A model generated the notes under the pieces. It was not told the origin of the DNA and searched no databases. It saw only the letters and a program-made list of their open reading frames with translations. The position numbers and the translations under genes were made by a program. From positions 16,182,001-16,246,000 of the forward strand of contig OZ316899.1 in the NCBI GenBank assembly GCA_973895155.1: a stretch of DNA of 64,000 nt, given 5' to 3'. This DNA is from Marsupella aquatica (Eukaryota > Marchantiophyta). Shown piece after piece: positions 10,535 to 20,985 of the stretch (the stretch's first letter is position 1; the number at the start of each line of letters is the position of its first letter).

Positions 10535-11586
10535 TGTCTACCAATTACACACAAACAAGTCTTTACCAAAATACAAGATTGATTCATCACCCTAACTTGA
10601 GGTAAACCCAAACAGGAAATATATAGTATGTTAATAATTTGCAGTGTTGGACTTAATTAGTACCTGAATGATATCCGCGCTCTACAATGCCTACTAGGCT
10701 CTAAGCCTTAGACTGTATGCTAAGGCCAATCCAAAAAAACCTGCACATACAGGCTAGGTGGGGAAGTTGAAAGATGAGATGACATACATGCAAACCTAAG
10801 TAACAAACCAATAATTAATGAAATTAATAAAAATCAATGACGAGTTGGATGTCCAATTATAAACTCCCACAAGTAACGCATATATCATGTCAAATATTTC
10901 CAATACATTTTGGAGGATCATATATGTCATACCTTTTGGATGCGCGTACTCTTGCTGTGCATAATGCATTGGCAAAAATAAACCCTACTAAGAAAACCAA
11001 GGAAAAGCAACGACCCGACCCTCCAAAAACAAAAAACAAAACTGCACAAAACGGCACTAGAGTTTGTGACTTTTTATAGTCCCCAAAAGTTGCACCATGC
11101 ATATAGCATTGCCTCATGGTCAAAATGGGAATCATTTAAAATCAAATTGAAAATAGATCTGGGTACATACATTCAATGATCATCCATACCCACCAAAAAA
11201 TAGTGTGCTAGCTTTGTCACGACAACTGTACGTTGATATGCCCATTTTGCGCCGCACACCTAATAAGCCCACAATATAGCATAATTAACCCCCAACTAAC
11301 ATAAAGGGGGTCATTATAGTATACATGGGATCCAAATGCCAAAGTCCAAATGCCAAGGTCATGCGATTCACAAACCATCAGAAAATACATTGGGAGGGTT
11401 AAGTCCGATACTTTGGAGGAGGGGTCCGATACTAAGTCCGATTGACCTAGAATCGGTGTTTCTGATGCAGAAAGTATCGGACGTTATGCATTTTGGGTTT
11501 TTAGGTCACCCGACTAAAGTGCGAAGGCACTCTAGTCGGGAAAAGCATCGGGAGCATTTCACGATACCTTTGCGGAGCTCGTAGCG
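10535..11586. promoter_or_regulatory. Divergent promoter region of the CACTA genes
   Basis: This 1-kb interval separates the minus-strand SET/tnp2 unit from the plus-strand coiled-coil gene, so both promoters should lie here. Between 11401 and 11485 it carries five or six TCCGAT/ATCGG motifs of the same type as the element ends. If the element's own protein binds the ends through this motif, it would also bind this promoter, which would give autoregulation. No clear TATA box was assigned. Confidence 0.55.
11509..11540. other. 14-bp hairpin in the presumed leader
   Basis: CCCGACTAAAGTGC, a 4-base loop, then GCACTCTAGTCGGG: an almost perfect stem with one mismatch, ending 46 bases before the start codon of the plus-strand CACTA gene. 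It is preceded by ATTTTGGGTTTTT, which also occurs just inside the left end of the element. It could be an RNA hairpin in the leader or a scar of an older transposon end. Confidence 0.6.
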
Positions 11587-12749
11587 ATGGAAGGGAATGC
11601 GGGAGGGATGGGAGATGGTGCCGGGCCATCAAGCAGCTATGGTGAAGTCACGGCTCAATTGTTTAGGGAGAAGGTGGGGCTCTCGCCGGAGGTTGCATTG
11701 CAGGTAGCTCAGCTCACTCAAGGACTGATTGACAGCTCCCAGAAGGTAGCCATCACTGATGCAGAAAAAGCTTTCCAAGCCAGACTCGAGGAGGAGAGAT
11801 TGCAGAGGAAGAGGAAATGTAACACTAGGGAGGATGAGAGAGAGAGGCCAGTGGAAGCCCTATCACCAAGACAAAAGGAGAAGAGCCTAAGGAGGGAGGC
11901 TCGGGCTGTAGAACGACAGAGAATTCAAGAGGAACAAAAGAAGGCAGAGGATAGGGCCAAGAGGCCAAAATTGTTTCTGAATGAGGGAGGTGCTCCACTC
12001 TCCAGGAGTTATCGTTTGTTTGGGAGTCAAGTTAGGCAGATTGTGAGGTCTCATTTTGGCCCGATGGACTACTGGGGGAAGAAGAAGCAGGATGAGAGAT
12101 TTCAAATTCGAGAGCAAATCAAAGAGAGATTTTCGAATGGGTTGTTTGTGGACGATCGATTCTTAAACAAAAAGATCTCAGTCTCACTTGCAGACATGCA
12201 AAATCATGTACGAGAGAAGATGCGAAAGTACCTGGCTGAATGCAAACTGGATGAGGAGGTGATCAGGAAAGGGGGAAGCCCAGCTGGTGAGATTCTTGAG
12301 AATGCTTGGTGTGCCTGGCTTGAAGAAGAGTTGCAGGTTCGAGCTTGGCAAGCCACACAACACTGGGAAGCTAAAATTCAAGCAGCTCAGAAGAAGATTG
12401 AACAAGGAGAGATGGTGAATACTGCACCCATGCATCAAGAACTTGAAGAATGGTCAGCAAAATCAGCCCTGCTTGGAGACCCACCATCCTGGCTAATGAA
12501 AGCTCTGCTGAGAGTAACAAAGAGGCCAAAGGTTACTCACAGAATGGGGCAAGGCGGATCACAGCGTCTCAAGGCCGATTTTGTAAGTGCTCCATTCCCC
12601 TCCTCTCCATGCATTCCTTCAGCAGCATTCCTCCTCCCTAATCACCTGAGGCCAATTGACGAATGCCTAACCCTTCCAAACCCGGGACAGGTCTTTGTAT
12701 GCCCGTAGGTCGCTCGATCATGCCTTAGTTTTTTTTTGCTTTCGGCATG

Positions 12750-12850
12750 TAAGGTCCGATTCTAGTCCGATCCTTTAAGTATCGGATGCAGCATCGGACA
12801 ATTAAAAAGAATCAGAACTGTCGGTACCGATTCTATTAGTATCGGACATA
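12750..12850. promoter_or_regulatory. ATCGGA/TCCGAT motif cluster in intron 1
   Basis: About six copies of the element's end motif lie inside the first intron of the plus-strand CACTA gene, in both orientations. With the cluster at 11401-11485 it brackets the coding start, which suggests feedback control of transcription or splicing by an element-encoded binding protein. Confidence 0.55.
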
Positions 12851-13639
12851 TTCAAATTTTTGAATAGTTTGTGCATGAATGGCTAAGTGTTCTTATGGGT
12901 CTTTGACGGTGAAGGGTTTATATAGGTGTTTAATTAGGCCAGGGTAGGGTTGCTATAATTGACCTTAGTATTGGGGGTGGCATATGGTTTGGGTGTGTAG
13001 GAGAAAGAGCACGGACGACCATTGTTGCCGGCAGAGAGAGAGCTGGCAAAGGAGCATGGTGCTCGGGCGCTGAAGATTCACATGGACGACATGTTGGCCT
13101 CGGTAAGTGCGGATATTAGAATGATTTGAAAGATGGCTTCATGCTGGTACGTATGTTGCGGAATGACATATGGATTGGAGATTGTTACTATGTGCAGGTT
13201 GAGTCAGGGGGTGAGGAGGACTTGGAGAGTGAGGAGGATGGTGAGGGGGAGGAGGACGAGGAGGATGCGGAGGATGATAGTGCTTCAGAGGGGAGTGTGG
13301 CCGAGGCTCCAGTATGAGGTTCTACTGGTGCGCGTGGCCGGTCAGGACCCCGAGAGAGTGGACGTCACCAGTCTGGTCGGGGTGTAGGTGGCTCCACTCG
13401 CCGGATGGAGCGTAGAGCAGGTGATATGCCTCCTTCTCGTCAGAGATTAGCCGGTAGGAGTGGACGGAGTGAGTCCCGGGTTCCAGCCACAGTAGGTCAC
13501 AACCGAGGGGTTCGTAGTGAGTCTGGAGTTCTAGCCACAGCAGGTGGTCGAGTGAGGACTGGCCCTGGTGTTGTACCAGGTGGGTCTCGACAACGGGCTG
13601 GTGTTCATACTGGTCGTGTCATTGGCCAGTCAGTGAGGG

Positions 13640-14206
13640 CTGGCCCTGGTAGTGTACCAGCTGGTTCACGACAGTCCGGGGGAGGCCTTGGTGGTCATGT
13701 GCCCACACCATCTCCTATTCATAGTGGTGGTGTAGGCATCCAGTCTGGAGGTTCCGGCCGTAGTGGTGGAGGTGAGTCTCGTCCTGAGGGGGGTAGTGGT
13801 GGAGTTGCTGCACCTCGTCAGTTTAGGGCTGGCCCTGGTAGTGTACCAGCTGGTTCGTGATAGTCCGGGGGAGGCCTTGGTGGTCATGTGCCGACACCAT
13901 CTCCTATTCATAGTGGTGGTGTAGGCATCCAGTCTGGAGGTTCCGGCCATAGTGGTGGAGGTGAGTCTCGCCCTGAGGGGGGTAGTGGTGGAGTTGCTGC
14001 ACCTTGTCAGTTTAGGGCTAGCCCTGGTAGTGTACCAGCTGGTTCGCGACAGTCCGGGGGGGGGCCTTGGTGGTCATGTGCCCACACCATATCCTATTCA
14101 TAGTGGTGGTGTAGGCACCCAGTCGGGAGGTTCCCGTCATAGTGGTGGAGGTGAGACTTGGCCTGAGGGGGGTAGTGGTGGTGGTGCTGGAGGGGCTTCT
14201 TTCCAC
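13640..14206 (+). repeat. 189-bp tandem repeat, three copies, coding
   Basis: Copies begin at 13640, 13829 and 14018 with the same GGC(T/A)(G/A)GCCCTGGTAGTGTACC start, giving a period of exactly 189 bases (63 codons). They encode Gly/Ser/Pro-rich units such as HVPTPSPIHSGGVGIQSGG. The second unit carries the CGA to TGA and CAG to TAG changes that end the open frame. The third differs by a longer G run. Confidence 0.9.
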
Positions 14207-14431
14207 ACTTGTGTCGGGGAAGGAGTGCCTTCCCATGGTTCAGGCGCATCTGGAGGTGGGGGAGTACCAGAGATTGCTTCTGCACCTCATCCACATGACG
14301 ATGGAGACAGATCAGGTAGCCACGACCATGATGTGCTACCTAGTGTGTCAGCCGTAGAGACTCATAGAGCATAGCAGCCTAGTCGTTCCCGTGTGAAGAA
14401 GAGGAAGACGCGACATAGCTTGTATGGATAG

Positions 14432-14759
14432 TGGACTAGGTAGACATGTATAGATCTAGTACCAGGCTAGCGAGGTGGATAGTTGGAGGGCATTATGTCC
14501 ATTTGATATGCCCAGCCTTTAGCATAGCTGGCACTATGCATGGAGATGTTCTCCATTTTTTGTACTTTTGCCCTCAATATTTCATTTTTGTATATAAGAT
14601 ATAGTTACGCCGTGTCATGCCCGGGTTTCAAGGTACATAGTGTGCAATCAAAATTGATAGTCTCTCTTGACTAAATGACCTCTCTAAACCCTAGATAAAA
14701 ACTCAGTTAAAGAATTAAATTGCACCCCAATTAAACCCCCAATTAGCCCCCCATTTAAA
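14432..14759. other. 3' flank of the plus-strand CACTA gene
   Basis: AT-rich sequence following the last codon. It contains T-rich stretches suitable for polyadenylation, and no gene is seen. It leads into the right subterminal cluster. Confidence 0.4.
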
Positions 14760-15227
14760 ATAGGCCCAATCAAGCTCGCCAAATAGTTTCCGGGTAGATA
14801 CCGATCCATATTTGATGCCACACTCATCGTACTTTTCCATCCCAAAACGTATCGCAAAGTCCGATTCTAATATAATCGCAATTTCTGTTCCAAATAACAT
14901 CAGACATTTTCGATGTTAAACCAATCGGGCATTTCCATGTCCAAAATATCGGTCTAGAATCGGACGCCTCCATTAACAGAAAATGCGTGGAACATACATC
15001 CGATTACGCGGGCATCAGACATAGTGTTTCCCAACAGTTTAGGCGACGGAACTCCTGAATGTTTTGGTATCGGTAGTTCTGATTAGTTTCCGATTGTCGT
15101 TTTCCGATAAAATTTGTATCAAAAATTGCGATTCTTTTGGTATCGGACAGGTGAGATTTCCGCATCGGATTTCCTGAAGGCGTCCGATCGAAATACAATC
15201 GGTAAAATGCCTCAAAATGTACTAGTG
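14760..15227. repeat. Right subterminal motif cluster of the CACTA element
   Basis: About 13 copies of TCCGAT/ATCGG(A/T/G) in both orientations, mirroring the left end. The last bases form the terminal inverted repeat. Confidence 0.85.
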
Positions 15228-15384
15228 AGTGTTGACCACTAATTGCAAAATATTGATACTCGGACAATTTTTTTGAGTCAAAATCTTTGACTGAAAGATT
15301 GATAAGACTGTAAACCCCATTAATCATCTTGTAAGCCACCAGATCTGCAGGCAAAGGTTCTTGACGGGCATTTGAAATCATCAA
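15228..15384 (-). pseudogene. ParB-like motif exon, upstream half, cut by CACTA
   Basis: The minus-strand frame reads LPADLVAYKMINGVYS, then KKLSEYQYFAISGQHS, and runs into the CACTA end. Removing the element and one AGT joins it to TMAARKI at 5044. The resulting I.GQH...AA pattern resembles the ParB/Spo0J-type signature (vvdG.hR..Aa). ParB-like domains bind DNA or act as nucleases and CTPases in bacteria, and next to DNA methylases they are typical of phage-like gene sets. Here the call rests on a short motif only. The same strand continues into the methylase/Ulp1 gene, so one long protein or gene cluster is likely. Confidence 0.5.
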
Positions 15385-15656
15385 CTAAACAAGATGGTTA
15401 ACATGGTCCTTGTTCAATAATTGCTCATTCATTTTTGCCGGTAGAGGATAGATATTCATCAAAGGAACAAGCAAGAATTTGACAGCCCAAAAGAATACCA
15501 GCATTGGTTTTGTTGCAAAGTTTTTTCTGCCCTCTCAAGTCATGCTTGATCAACAACTACTTTAGAACTTGAGTCAACATTCATCTCAGCATTCATGTCA
15601 ACCATGTCAACCATGTCATCCATGACATCCATCTCAATCATCTCCACTTTCTTACG

Positions 15657-16381
15657 TTATTTCTTTGGCATTGGGACATCGGTTTCCTCAGCCTCTTCCT
15701 TTCCCTCAGTCCCTATTTTGCGGCTTCTTCCATGATTGGACTTCTCTAATCTTGTAACCCCAATGTCTGTGGATATGTCTTGCACTTGAGTTTTCAACTT
15801 TTGAGAAGACGAATTGGGTGCAGATTTTGAGGGCACCTTGTGTTTCACGACAGAGGAAGGCTTTGTAGTGGAGACCTTCCTAGATAATTTCTTCTTCACG
15901 ACACCCTTTGATATGGGTTTTGGTATCTCTTCAACAACAACTTGCTTCTTTTGAACCTTCTTCAACAACTGCTTGCTTCTTTTGAACCTTCTTCTTGACA
16001 GCCTTCTTATGTTCTGGCAATTCAAAAGATTTGGCTGTTGAATCTTCTTCTGTATGGATTTAGGGTTTAGGGTTTAGGCCTAAATCTGTGGCCCTTTCAC
16101 CTCAGTTGAGCTTTTGCGGATTTTTGCTTGAGGGCTTTCACTTTCTCAACCTTTTTAGAACCCACAATTTCATTCAAAGCAATCTTTGAAGACAATCTTC
16201 TCTGGTGTGAAGGAGGAGCGTCTTCTTCAATTTGCTTTCTTTTCTTTTCATTGTGCAAATGCACCTCCATCTCAGCTTTAGAGTCCTTTTCACCTTCAGC
16301 CTTTGAACCTCCTACCTCCACAAGTTCTTCATCCACGGGTTGGAGGTCCTCATCTTTAAAGACCTCATATGTTCCAACCAA
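15657..16381 (-). pseudogene. Lys-rich low-complexity coding segments, same strand as the ParB/methylase genes
   Basis: Two open frames (16381-16097 and 16025-15657) encode acidic-to-basic low-complexity protein: KAEGEKDSKAEMEVHLHNEKKRKQ, then repeated KKVQKKQVVVEE- and KKKLSRKVSTTKPSS-type stretches that look like nuclear targeting or linker sequence. They are separated by a stop-containing tract that includes a telomere-like repeat. No catalytic domain is present. They probably represent the disordered part of the same gene system. Confidence 0.4.
16059..16078 (+). repeat. Short interstitial telomere-like tract
   Basis: TTTAGGG is repeated about 2.5 times. This is the plant-type telomere unit, and it interrupts the Lys-rich coding segments. 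It supports a plant origin of the window. Confidence 0.8.
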
Positions 16382-16450
16382 CTAAGGACTCAAAGAGTCA
16401 TTGGGAACAATGCTTGGTTCATTCAATGTACCTTGTGAACTCAAAGATCC

Positions 16451-17064
16451 TCAATCTGAACTGAACGACGATCCAGGTTCCTGGACAACTTTGCTTGCCT
16501 TGCAATTTGGGCCACCTCCATGATGTCCGTGCCTTTCCTCCTTCAAATTTAAGGCTTTCACTACAAGATGGGTTTCAACCCAACGTTTAATCCTTTTCTC
16601 GTCAACTGGTTCTGGGAAAGCAATGTCCAGAATGATCTCGATCTCTTGCTGCAAGTCATCTTCAGGTAAAGATAGAGACGTGACATAAACAACATGCCTG
16701 GTTGCAGAAAGGTGAGATTGATAATCTTCAAAGAACAAAAACTAACCCTTCCCAGCCCTGAAACAATATCCTTGATAGTGAGAACATTATCTGGATCCAT
16801 GAAACAATGAGTGGATGGATCAAAAAATCCTAAGGAGTTATGTTCATTGTCGCATCATTTGGTCCCAGACAATGTGTGCAACAATATTGTTCAATAGGAA
16901 GAGAGAACTCTCTATATCCACAATCAAGGCGGTCCTCCACCGTCACTGTCAGAAAGACCTTCCCCTTCTGGTGCTCTGGTGCTTTTGAAATCTTACAATT
17001 GACAACCACACCCACGTACTTCCAAAACCTCTTGGGCTTTGCAATAACAATCCCCCGTAAATAA
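16451..17064 (-). pseudogene. Unrecognised coding segments upstream of the Lys-rich part
   Basis: Two minus-strand frames: about 17064-16830 (containing YVGVVVNCKISKAPEH and VFLTVTVEDRLDCGYREF) and 16738-16451 (HLSATRHVVYVTSLSLPEDD; a His/Gly-rich HGHHGGGP patch). The first has the look of a beta-rich domain with two Cys close together (QYCCTHC). No family was recognised. Strand and spacing suggest exons of the large decayed gene that CACTA interrupted. Confidence 0.35.
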
Positions 17065-17631
17065 CACCTAGAATTGTGGCCCTAGAGACGCATTTCAAAA
17101 GACCATGAATTGACAATTGGATTTTGGTGGCTAACCATGCTTTGACTTAGCGGCTGTGGTAGCTGCGGGTGGTATGAAACAAACATACAGAAATCCTAGG
17201 AAAGAACAAAAATGGAAGATTTTAGAATAGAGTCCAAGATGTCAGAAGAAGAAATTCCAAGATTTTATTATTCACAAAAATGGACAATCCGTCCAAAAAA
17301 CAACTCAATCGATCAAAATGGACTTTGCCCGCTTGATAACCGTCTTCTAATTAAAGTTGGGGCACATATTCATCTAGGTGCTTCTATCTCCAACTACACA
17401 ACTTGTCTGGAACTAAGTCTTGAGAGACATGACTTCTAGAAAAACATATTTCTAGACTGCTTTCTTCTTCATCCTCTTGATAGTCTGGATGTGGCCTTCC
17501 TCCTAGGCCTTCATGATAATCAGTTGCCTTGTGAGCCTTTGAATCTGACTCTCACGAATCTCATCAAGCTTTGCGGCCTCCTTCATCACTAGGTACAACT
17601 CCTAACATGTTGCAAGATGGTTCCGCTGAGC

Positions 17632-17895
17632 TCAAAAATATCTGCCAGCATATTCCTTTTTAATTGTACTAATCTCTTCATCTTTCTCCTTCATCGTGTC
17701 TTGGAGGGTCTCAAGTTCCTCTAGGACATCCTCAGTCATTTCGGACTCCTTCTCATGTTTTTCTTTCATTGATTTCAAATGTTTCAAGGCATTGTCACAT
17801 TGGCCTTCAAGGTAACAAATTAGCATGAGGTGAGTAACATGCTCTACACGAGAGTCGCGTGAAAGCAAATGAAAACAATATTCTCTCCAATGCAT
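17632..17895 (-). pseudogene. Coiled-coil segment
   Basis: An 87-codon frame dominated by heptad-like charged helix (LKSMKEKHEKESEMTEDVLEELETLQDTMKEKDEEI). It lies furthest upstream in the minus-strand gene series and could be an N-terminal coiled coil. Function unknown. Confidence 0.35.
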
Positions 17896-19710
17896 TCTAA
17901 TACGGAAGTTCTATTGGGATGAGGAACGTGTGGGATCTACACAAGAGTCGCGTAGAGGTAGAGATACAAAATGTCCAATAATGATTTGGAGAACCAAAAA
18001 ATTCAAGACAAAGACTGAGAGTTACCTTTGAGTATGATTTGAGCATTCACGGCATAGTACTGGAGCTCGATCATCTACACGAGTCTCGTGTAGAACACTT
18101 AGTACTCGGTCTCGCATATCAACAAAAACTAACTACTAGAATAAATCTACACAAGACTCGTGTGGAAGCAAACGCAAAAATTAAACCAAAATCAAACAAA
18201 TAAAAGGAAAACTCAAGATCTACATGACTGTCGTGTGGAAATACCTTCAACTCTAGTGAATGCTACGACCACCATCTCTCAGACCTCCAATTCTGATAGA
18301 TTTGTCATTAAATTTGTTTGCACGTGTGAGCCAATTTGCAAAATAGAGAAGGAATTGGGCAAAACTCAGTGAGAGAGAAGAATGAGCAAAAATGCAGAGA
18401 ACGAGCGAGAGGGCAAAGAATGAGGGAATGAATGAATGAGCGAATCTACCTAAAATATATACCTGACATGAGGAAGGGGCGAGCGTGAAGAATTTGCATG
18501 ACGAAGGCTGGGGCCGGTCGTGAAAACATCATTAATAGTGCCGCCAGAAATATTGACAAATCATACTAGACAACAATCGTGCAAAGCGATCAGCCTGTCA
18601 CATTCGAGCATAATTTTTTGGATTTTTGGTAGATGTCCTTATTCTCTCGTCATTCTTTGCCAGTCGTGAAACATCATTAATAGCGCCGCCAAAAACATCG
18701 GAAAATTGTACCACACGACAATCTGGCAGAGTGATCACCCTATCATTTTGGGCAGAATATTCAAAATTTCTACCTGGGATTGGTATTTATTGGGTAGTTG
18801 TCTTTATTCTCTCATCATTCTCTAGCAAGACGTGGATGGTTTCGAGGACTATTTTTGGCACGGGTTTGGATCCAAGGTCTGCTTCCGGGCGCCCAATCAA
18901 CAGTCATGGTAGACCTTTCTGGGATTTCATTTGTGTCCTAATAGTACATAGACGTTTTTTGTTGTTTAAGATTTGTTAACTCTGTCACTTCACAACACGA
19001 CGTACTCTCGGAGAATATTTGTTTAGGACAATTATTTGTACCTCATTTCTTTCAAAAGTGCTACTAAATAGGGGTATTGTAATAGGATATTTGATTTCAA
19101 AGAGGAATTAGATCTCATTTCTTTCAAAAGTGCCCCTAATTGTAGACCTATAATGGGATAATTGGACTTCATTTCTTCTTAATTGAGGACAATTGGGGGT
19201 CCTCTCATGGGTTATGTTTTGGTATTGAGGAATTGGACTTCAATTGTAACAAAATTTATCAGCTTGGGGTTCCCTTGATGTGATATTACATGGATAATGC
19301 AAATTGGTGATTTGTACCCTATTGGAAATGAAGAATTGGACTTTGCTTCTCTCTTAGAATGAAGCATTGAACAATAGTGGGTCCTCTCCTCATTCTCTCC
19401 TTACTTATTGTGGGATTTTTTGTCATAAATGCATATGATTGTGATGATTGTGATAATTCCATGACTTTTGGGAGATGTTTAGATTTAACCGGATGCTCTA
19501 CACAAGACTTGCCTAACCATTGAACTACGTTGTGTTTCCAGCTGATGAACCGTATTCCTTAATCATTCTACATGAGCCTCGTGTTGAGGGATATTGATGC
19601 GCATGTTTTATTCTGTTGACCGCAACGGCAAACGAGGTCAAAACCTGTTGTTGTTGCTCTTTTGCTGCCAGTGAATGAAACCCATCTTGTCTACACACGA
19701 TAGTTGTGTC
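17842..19710. repeat. Dispersed short imperfect palindromes, CTACACRAG-N-CTCGTGTAG type
   Basis: At least eight related sites occur near 17842, 17935, 18074, 18145, 18219, 19497, 19567 and 19689. The best is CTACACGAGTCTCGTGTAG near 18075. Others vary but keep CTACAC or CTACAT followed by GTCGTGT or GTCGCGT. Spacing is irregular, so it is not a tandem array or CRISPR. Related half-sites with CTTGCGTAGA occur near 24171 and 24363. The role is unknown; protein-binding sites of a transposon or relics of a very small palindromic element are possible. Confidence 0.6.
18512..18830. repeat. Tandem duplication of about 145 bp
   Basis: Two diverged direct copies, one starting near 18512 and one near 18656, share GTCGTGAAA.CATCATTAATAG and GCCGCCA.AAA, then a GCGATCA-like/GTGATCA block and TATTCTCTC.TCATTCT. 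No open frame is conserved. Confidence 0.7.
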
Positions 19711-19915
19711 AGAGTTACTGTTGACCTTGAATCGGTCCAAAATATGTTTTCCCTTGGGATTGCGTTCATCTCTTCTTGAACAATGAACCGGTTGCGGGTG
19801 GGACAGTTTTCAGCATTACTCCCTTGCACTCTGGCCGGGACTCTGGCACAACATTTTGATTGGGGACCATTGAATCAATGTTTCTGTTCAAGATGCATTC
19901 TTCTACCTTGCTGAG
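18831..19915. other. AT-rich stretch with no supportable gene
   Basis: This holds imperfect repeats of CTCATTTCTTTCAAAAGTGC (near 19040 and 19115) and of GAATTGGACTTCA, plus three of the palindromic sites. No coding signal was found. Confidence 0.4.
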
Positions 19916-20985
19916 TTGCCTTATCCAAACGCAGGGGCGGATCTGGTGGGTGAAAGCTTGAATTCAATAATTCTGTGGGATTGGTCTAGCGTGAGGCTTG
20001 CGGAAAGCAAATTTCCAATTTATCCAAATGAAAACCAAGAGGGCCCAGTCTATCCAAATAAAAACCAAGAGGATTGTTTGGACGGTCCTTTGGAGCAAGA
20101 ATCAGGTTTTGGGGGCAAGATGCCACGGGAGACACTATCCATAGTCAGGATGATGTTCTCATTAGCCCTCACCTGAGCGATCAAAGTAGGTGGTCCAAGA
20201 AGTTTGCTTTGCTTTACGGAGACAATGACAAGACACTATTATTTGGCTCAAGGGTGTATCACCAATCCTCACCCTCGAGCATCAATTAACAATGAGAGAG
20301 TTGGAGATGATCATGTGGGGATCAATATTCTCACACTGGCTGCGGACAACAACATCTCAAAGATGAGGTTCGCATATTTTGTTGAGGGAACGCCTTGCAC
20401 AATCAAATGGTCTTTGCGGAGAACTCGGATTGAGTCTGGAATGCAATTGTTGAGCAATCAATGATCAAAATAAATTCCTCAATCCCACCGAGCAATTGTA
20501 TCATACATTAAACCAAAGCAAGGCTATAATAATCAACATTGCAACCCGCACGATCCTGAGGACAAGGAAAGGAAGAAGATTCATAGAAGGTGCAGAGCCT
20601 ATGCCACATCTCCATAAAATTGGAGAGTCTAGAAAGTAGGAGGTTGTGTATAGGGTTCCCATAATCTACGAGAGGAAAGATGTTTATGAAGAGGCTTGCA
20701 AGCTTAACAAGAATCTTGGAGCCTCTTCTCCTATCATCGCTACATTCTACAAGATACTGGAGAACAAGTTTCCCAATTTTCAGTTTTTGGATCAAAGTAA
20801 TTTTGCAAAATGCAATCTTTATACTACAATCAAAGAGACTCTTCGAGGCGAGAAGCAACAAGATGTTGTTCTAGAAATTAAGGCCAAAAGAGAATGCCAC
20901 ATGCTGGAACAATAGTCCCGGAGAAGCATGTATTATGCCACCAAATTGGCAGCAGATCAAGAGCCAGAGAAGTATTTGTAGTATC
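19916..20985 (+). pseudogene. Decayed transposon protein, possible DDE-type transposase fragment
   Basis: Open pieces in changing frames. The clearest runs from 20671 to 20985: VYEEACKLNKN, then FYKILENKFPNFQFLDQSNFAKC, then a helical ECHMLEQ (stop) SRRSMYYATKLAADQEPEKYL. This order (a K.FPN..F....F.KC element, a long helix with an R..YY motif, then EPEKYL) resembles a widespread family of eukaryotic transposon proteins in which an IIDGMDQ-like motif follows. That motif is not present here. Upstream pieces (20204-20464) contain INILTLAADNNISKMRFAYFVEG. Degenerate throughout. Confidence 0.35.

Larger units (their letters stand above)
11587..14431 (+). pseudogene. Three-exon coiled-coil / acidic / Gly-rich CACTA protein, TnpA position
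   Basis: Exons 11587-12582, 13001-13102 and 13198-14431 join in phase 0 through two GT-AG introns with GTAAGT donors. The first exon has long charged helices (RLEEERLQRKRK; RREARAVERQRIQEEQKK) and a SRSYRLFGSQVRQIVRSHFG block. Exon 3 begins with an acidic run (EEDLESEEDGEGEEDEED), then turns into Gly/Ser/Arg-rich 63-residue repeats, and ends in a basic RVKKRKTR tail that would suit nuclear import. Three stops break exon 3 (TGA 13315, TGA 13858, TAG 14372). Each looks like a C-to-T change, and a run of extra G near 14058 shifts the frame. The gene occupies the place of TnpA in En/Spm, though no TnpA sequence similarity is visible. Binding of the ATCGGA motif is therefore a hypothesis. Confidence 0.7.
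5045..15227. mobile_element. Complete CACTA (EnSpm) transposon, 10,183 bp
   Basis: The ends are CACTGGTACATATTTTGGG on the left and, inverted, CACTAGTACATTTTGAGGC on the right. They are flanked by the 3-bp target duplication AGT (5042-5044 and 15228-15230). Both ends carry many copies of an ATCGGA/TCCGAT motif in both orientations, the usual place where a CACTA element's own protein binds. Inside are tnp2 and a SET-domain gene on the minus strand and a divergent three-exon gene on the plus strand. The element splits a ParB-like exon, whose reading frame rejoins when the element and one AGT are removed. Since tnp2 has no stops, this may be an autonomous or recently autonomous copy. Confidence 0.93.

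Noticed and set aside
16059-16078. A real chromosome end
   Set aside because: Only two to three TTTAGGG units, with coding relics on both sides; an interstitial tract.
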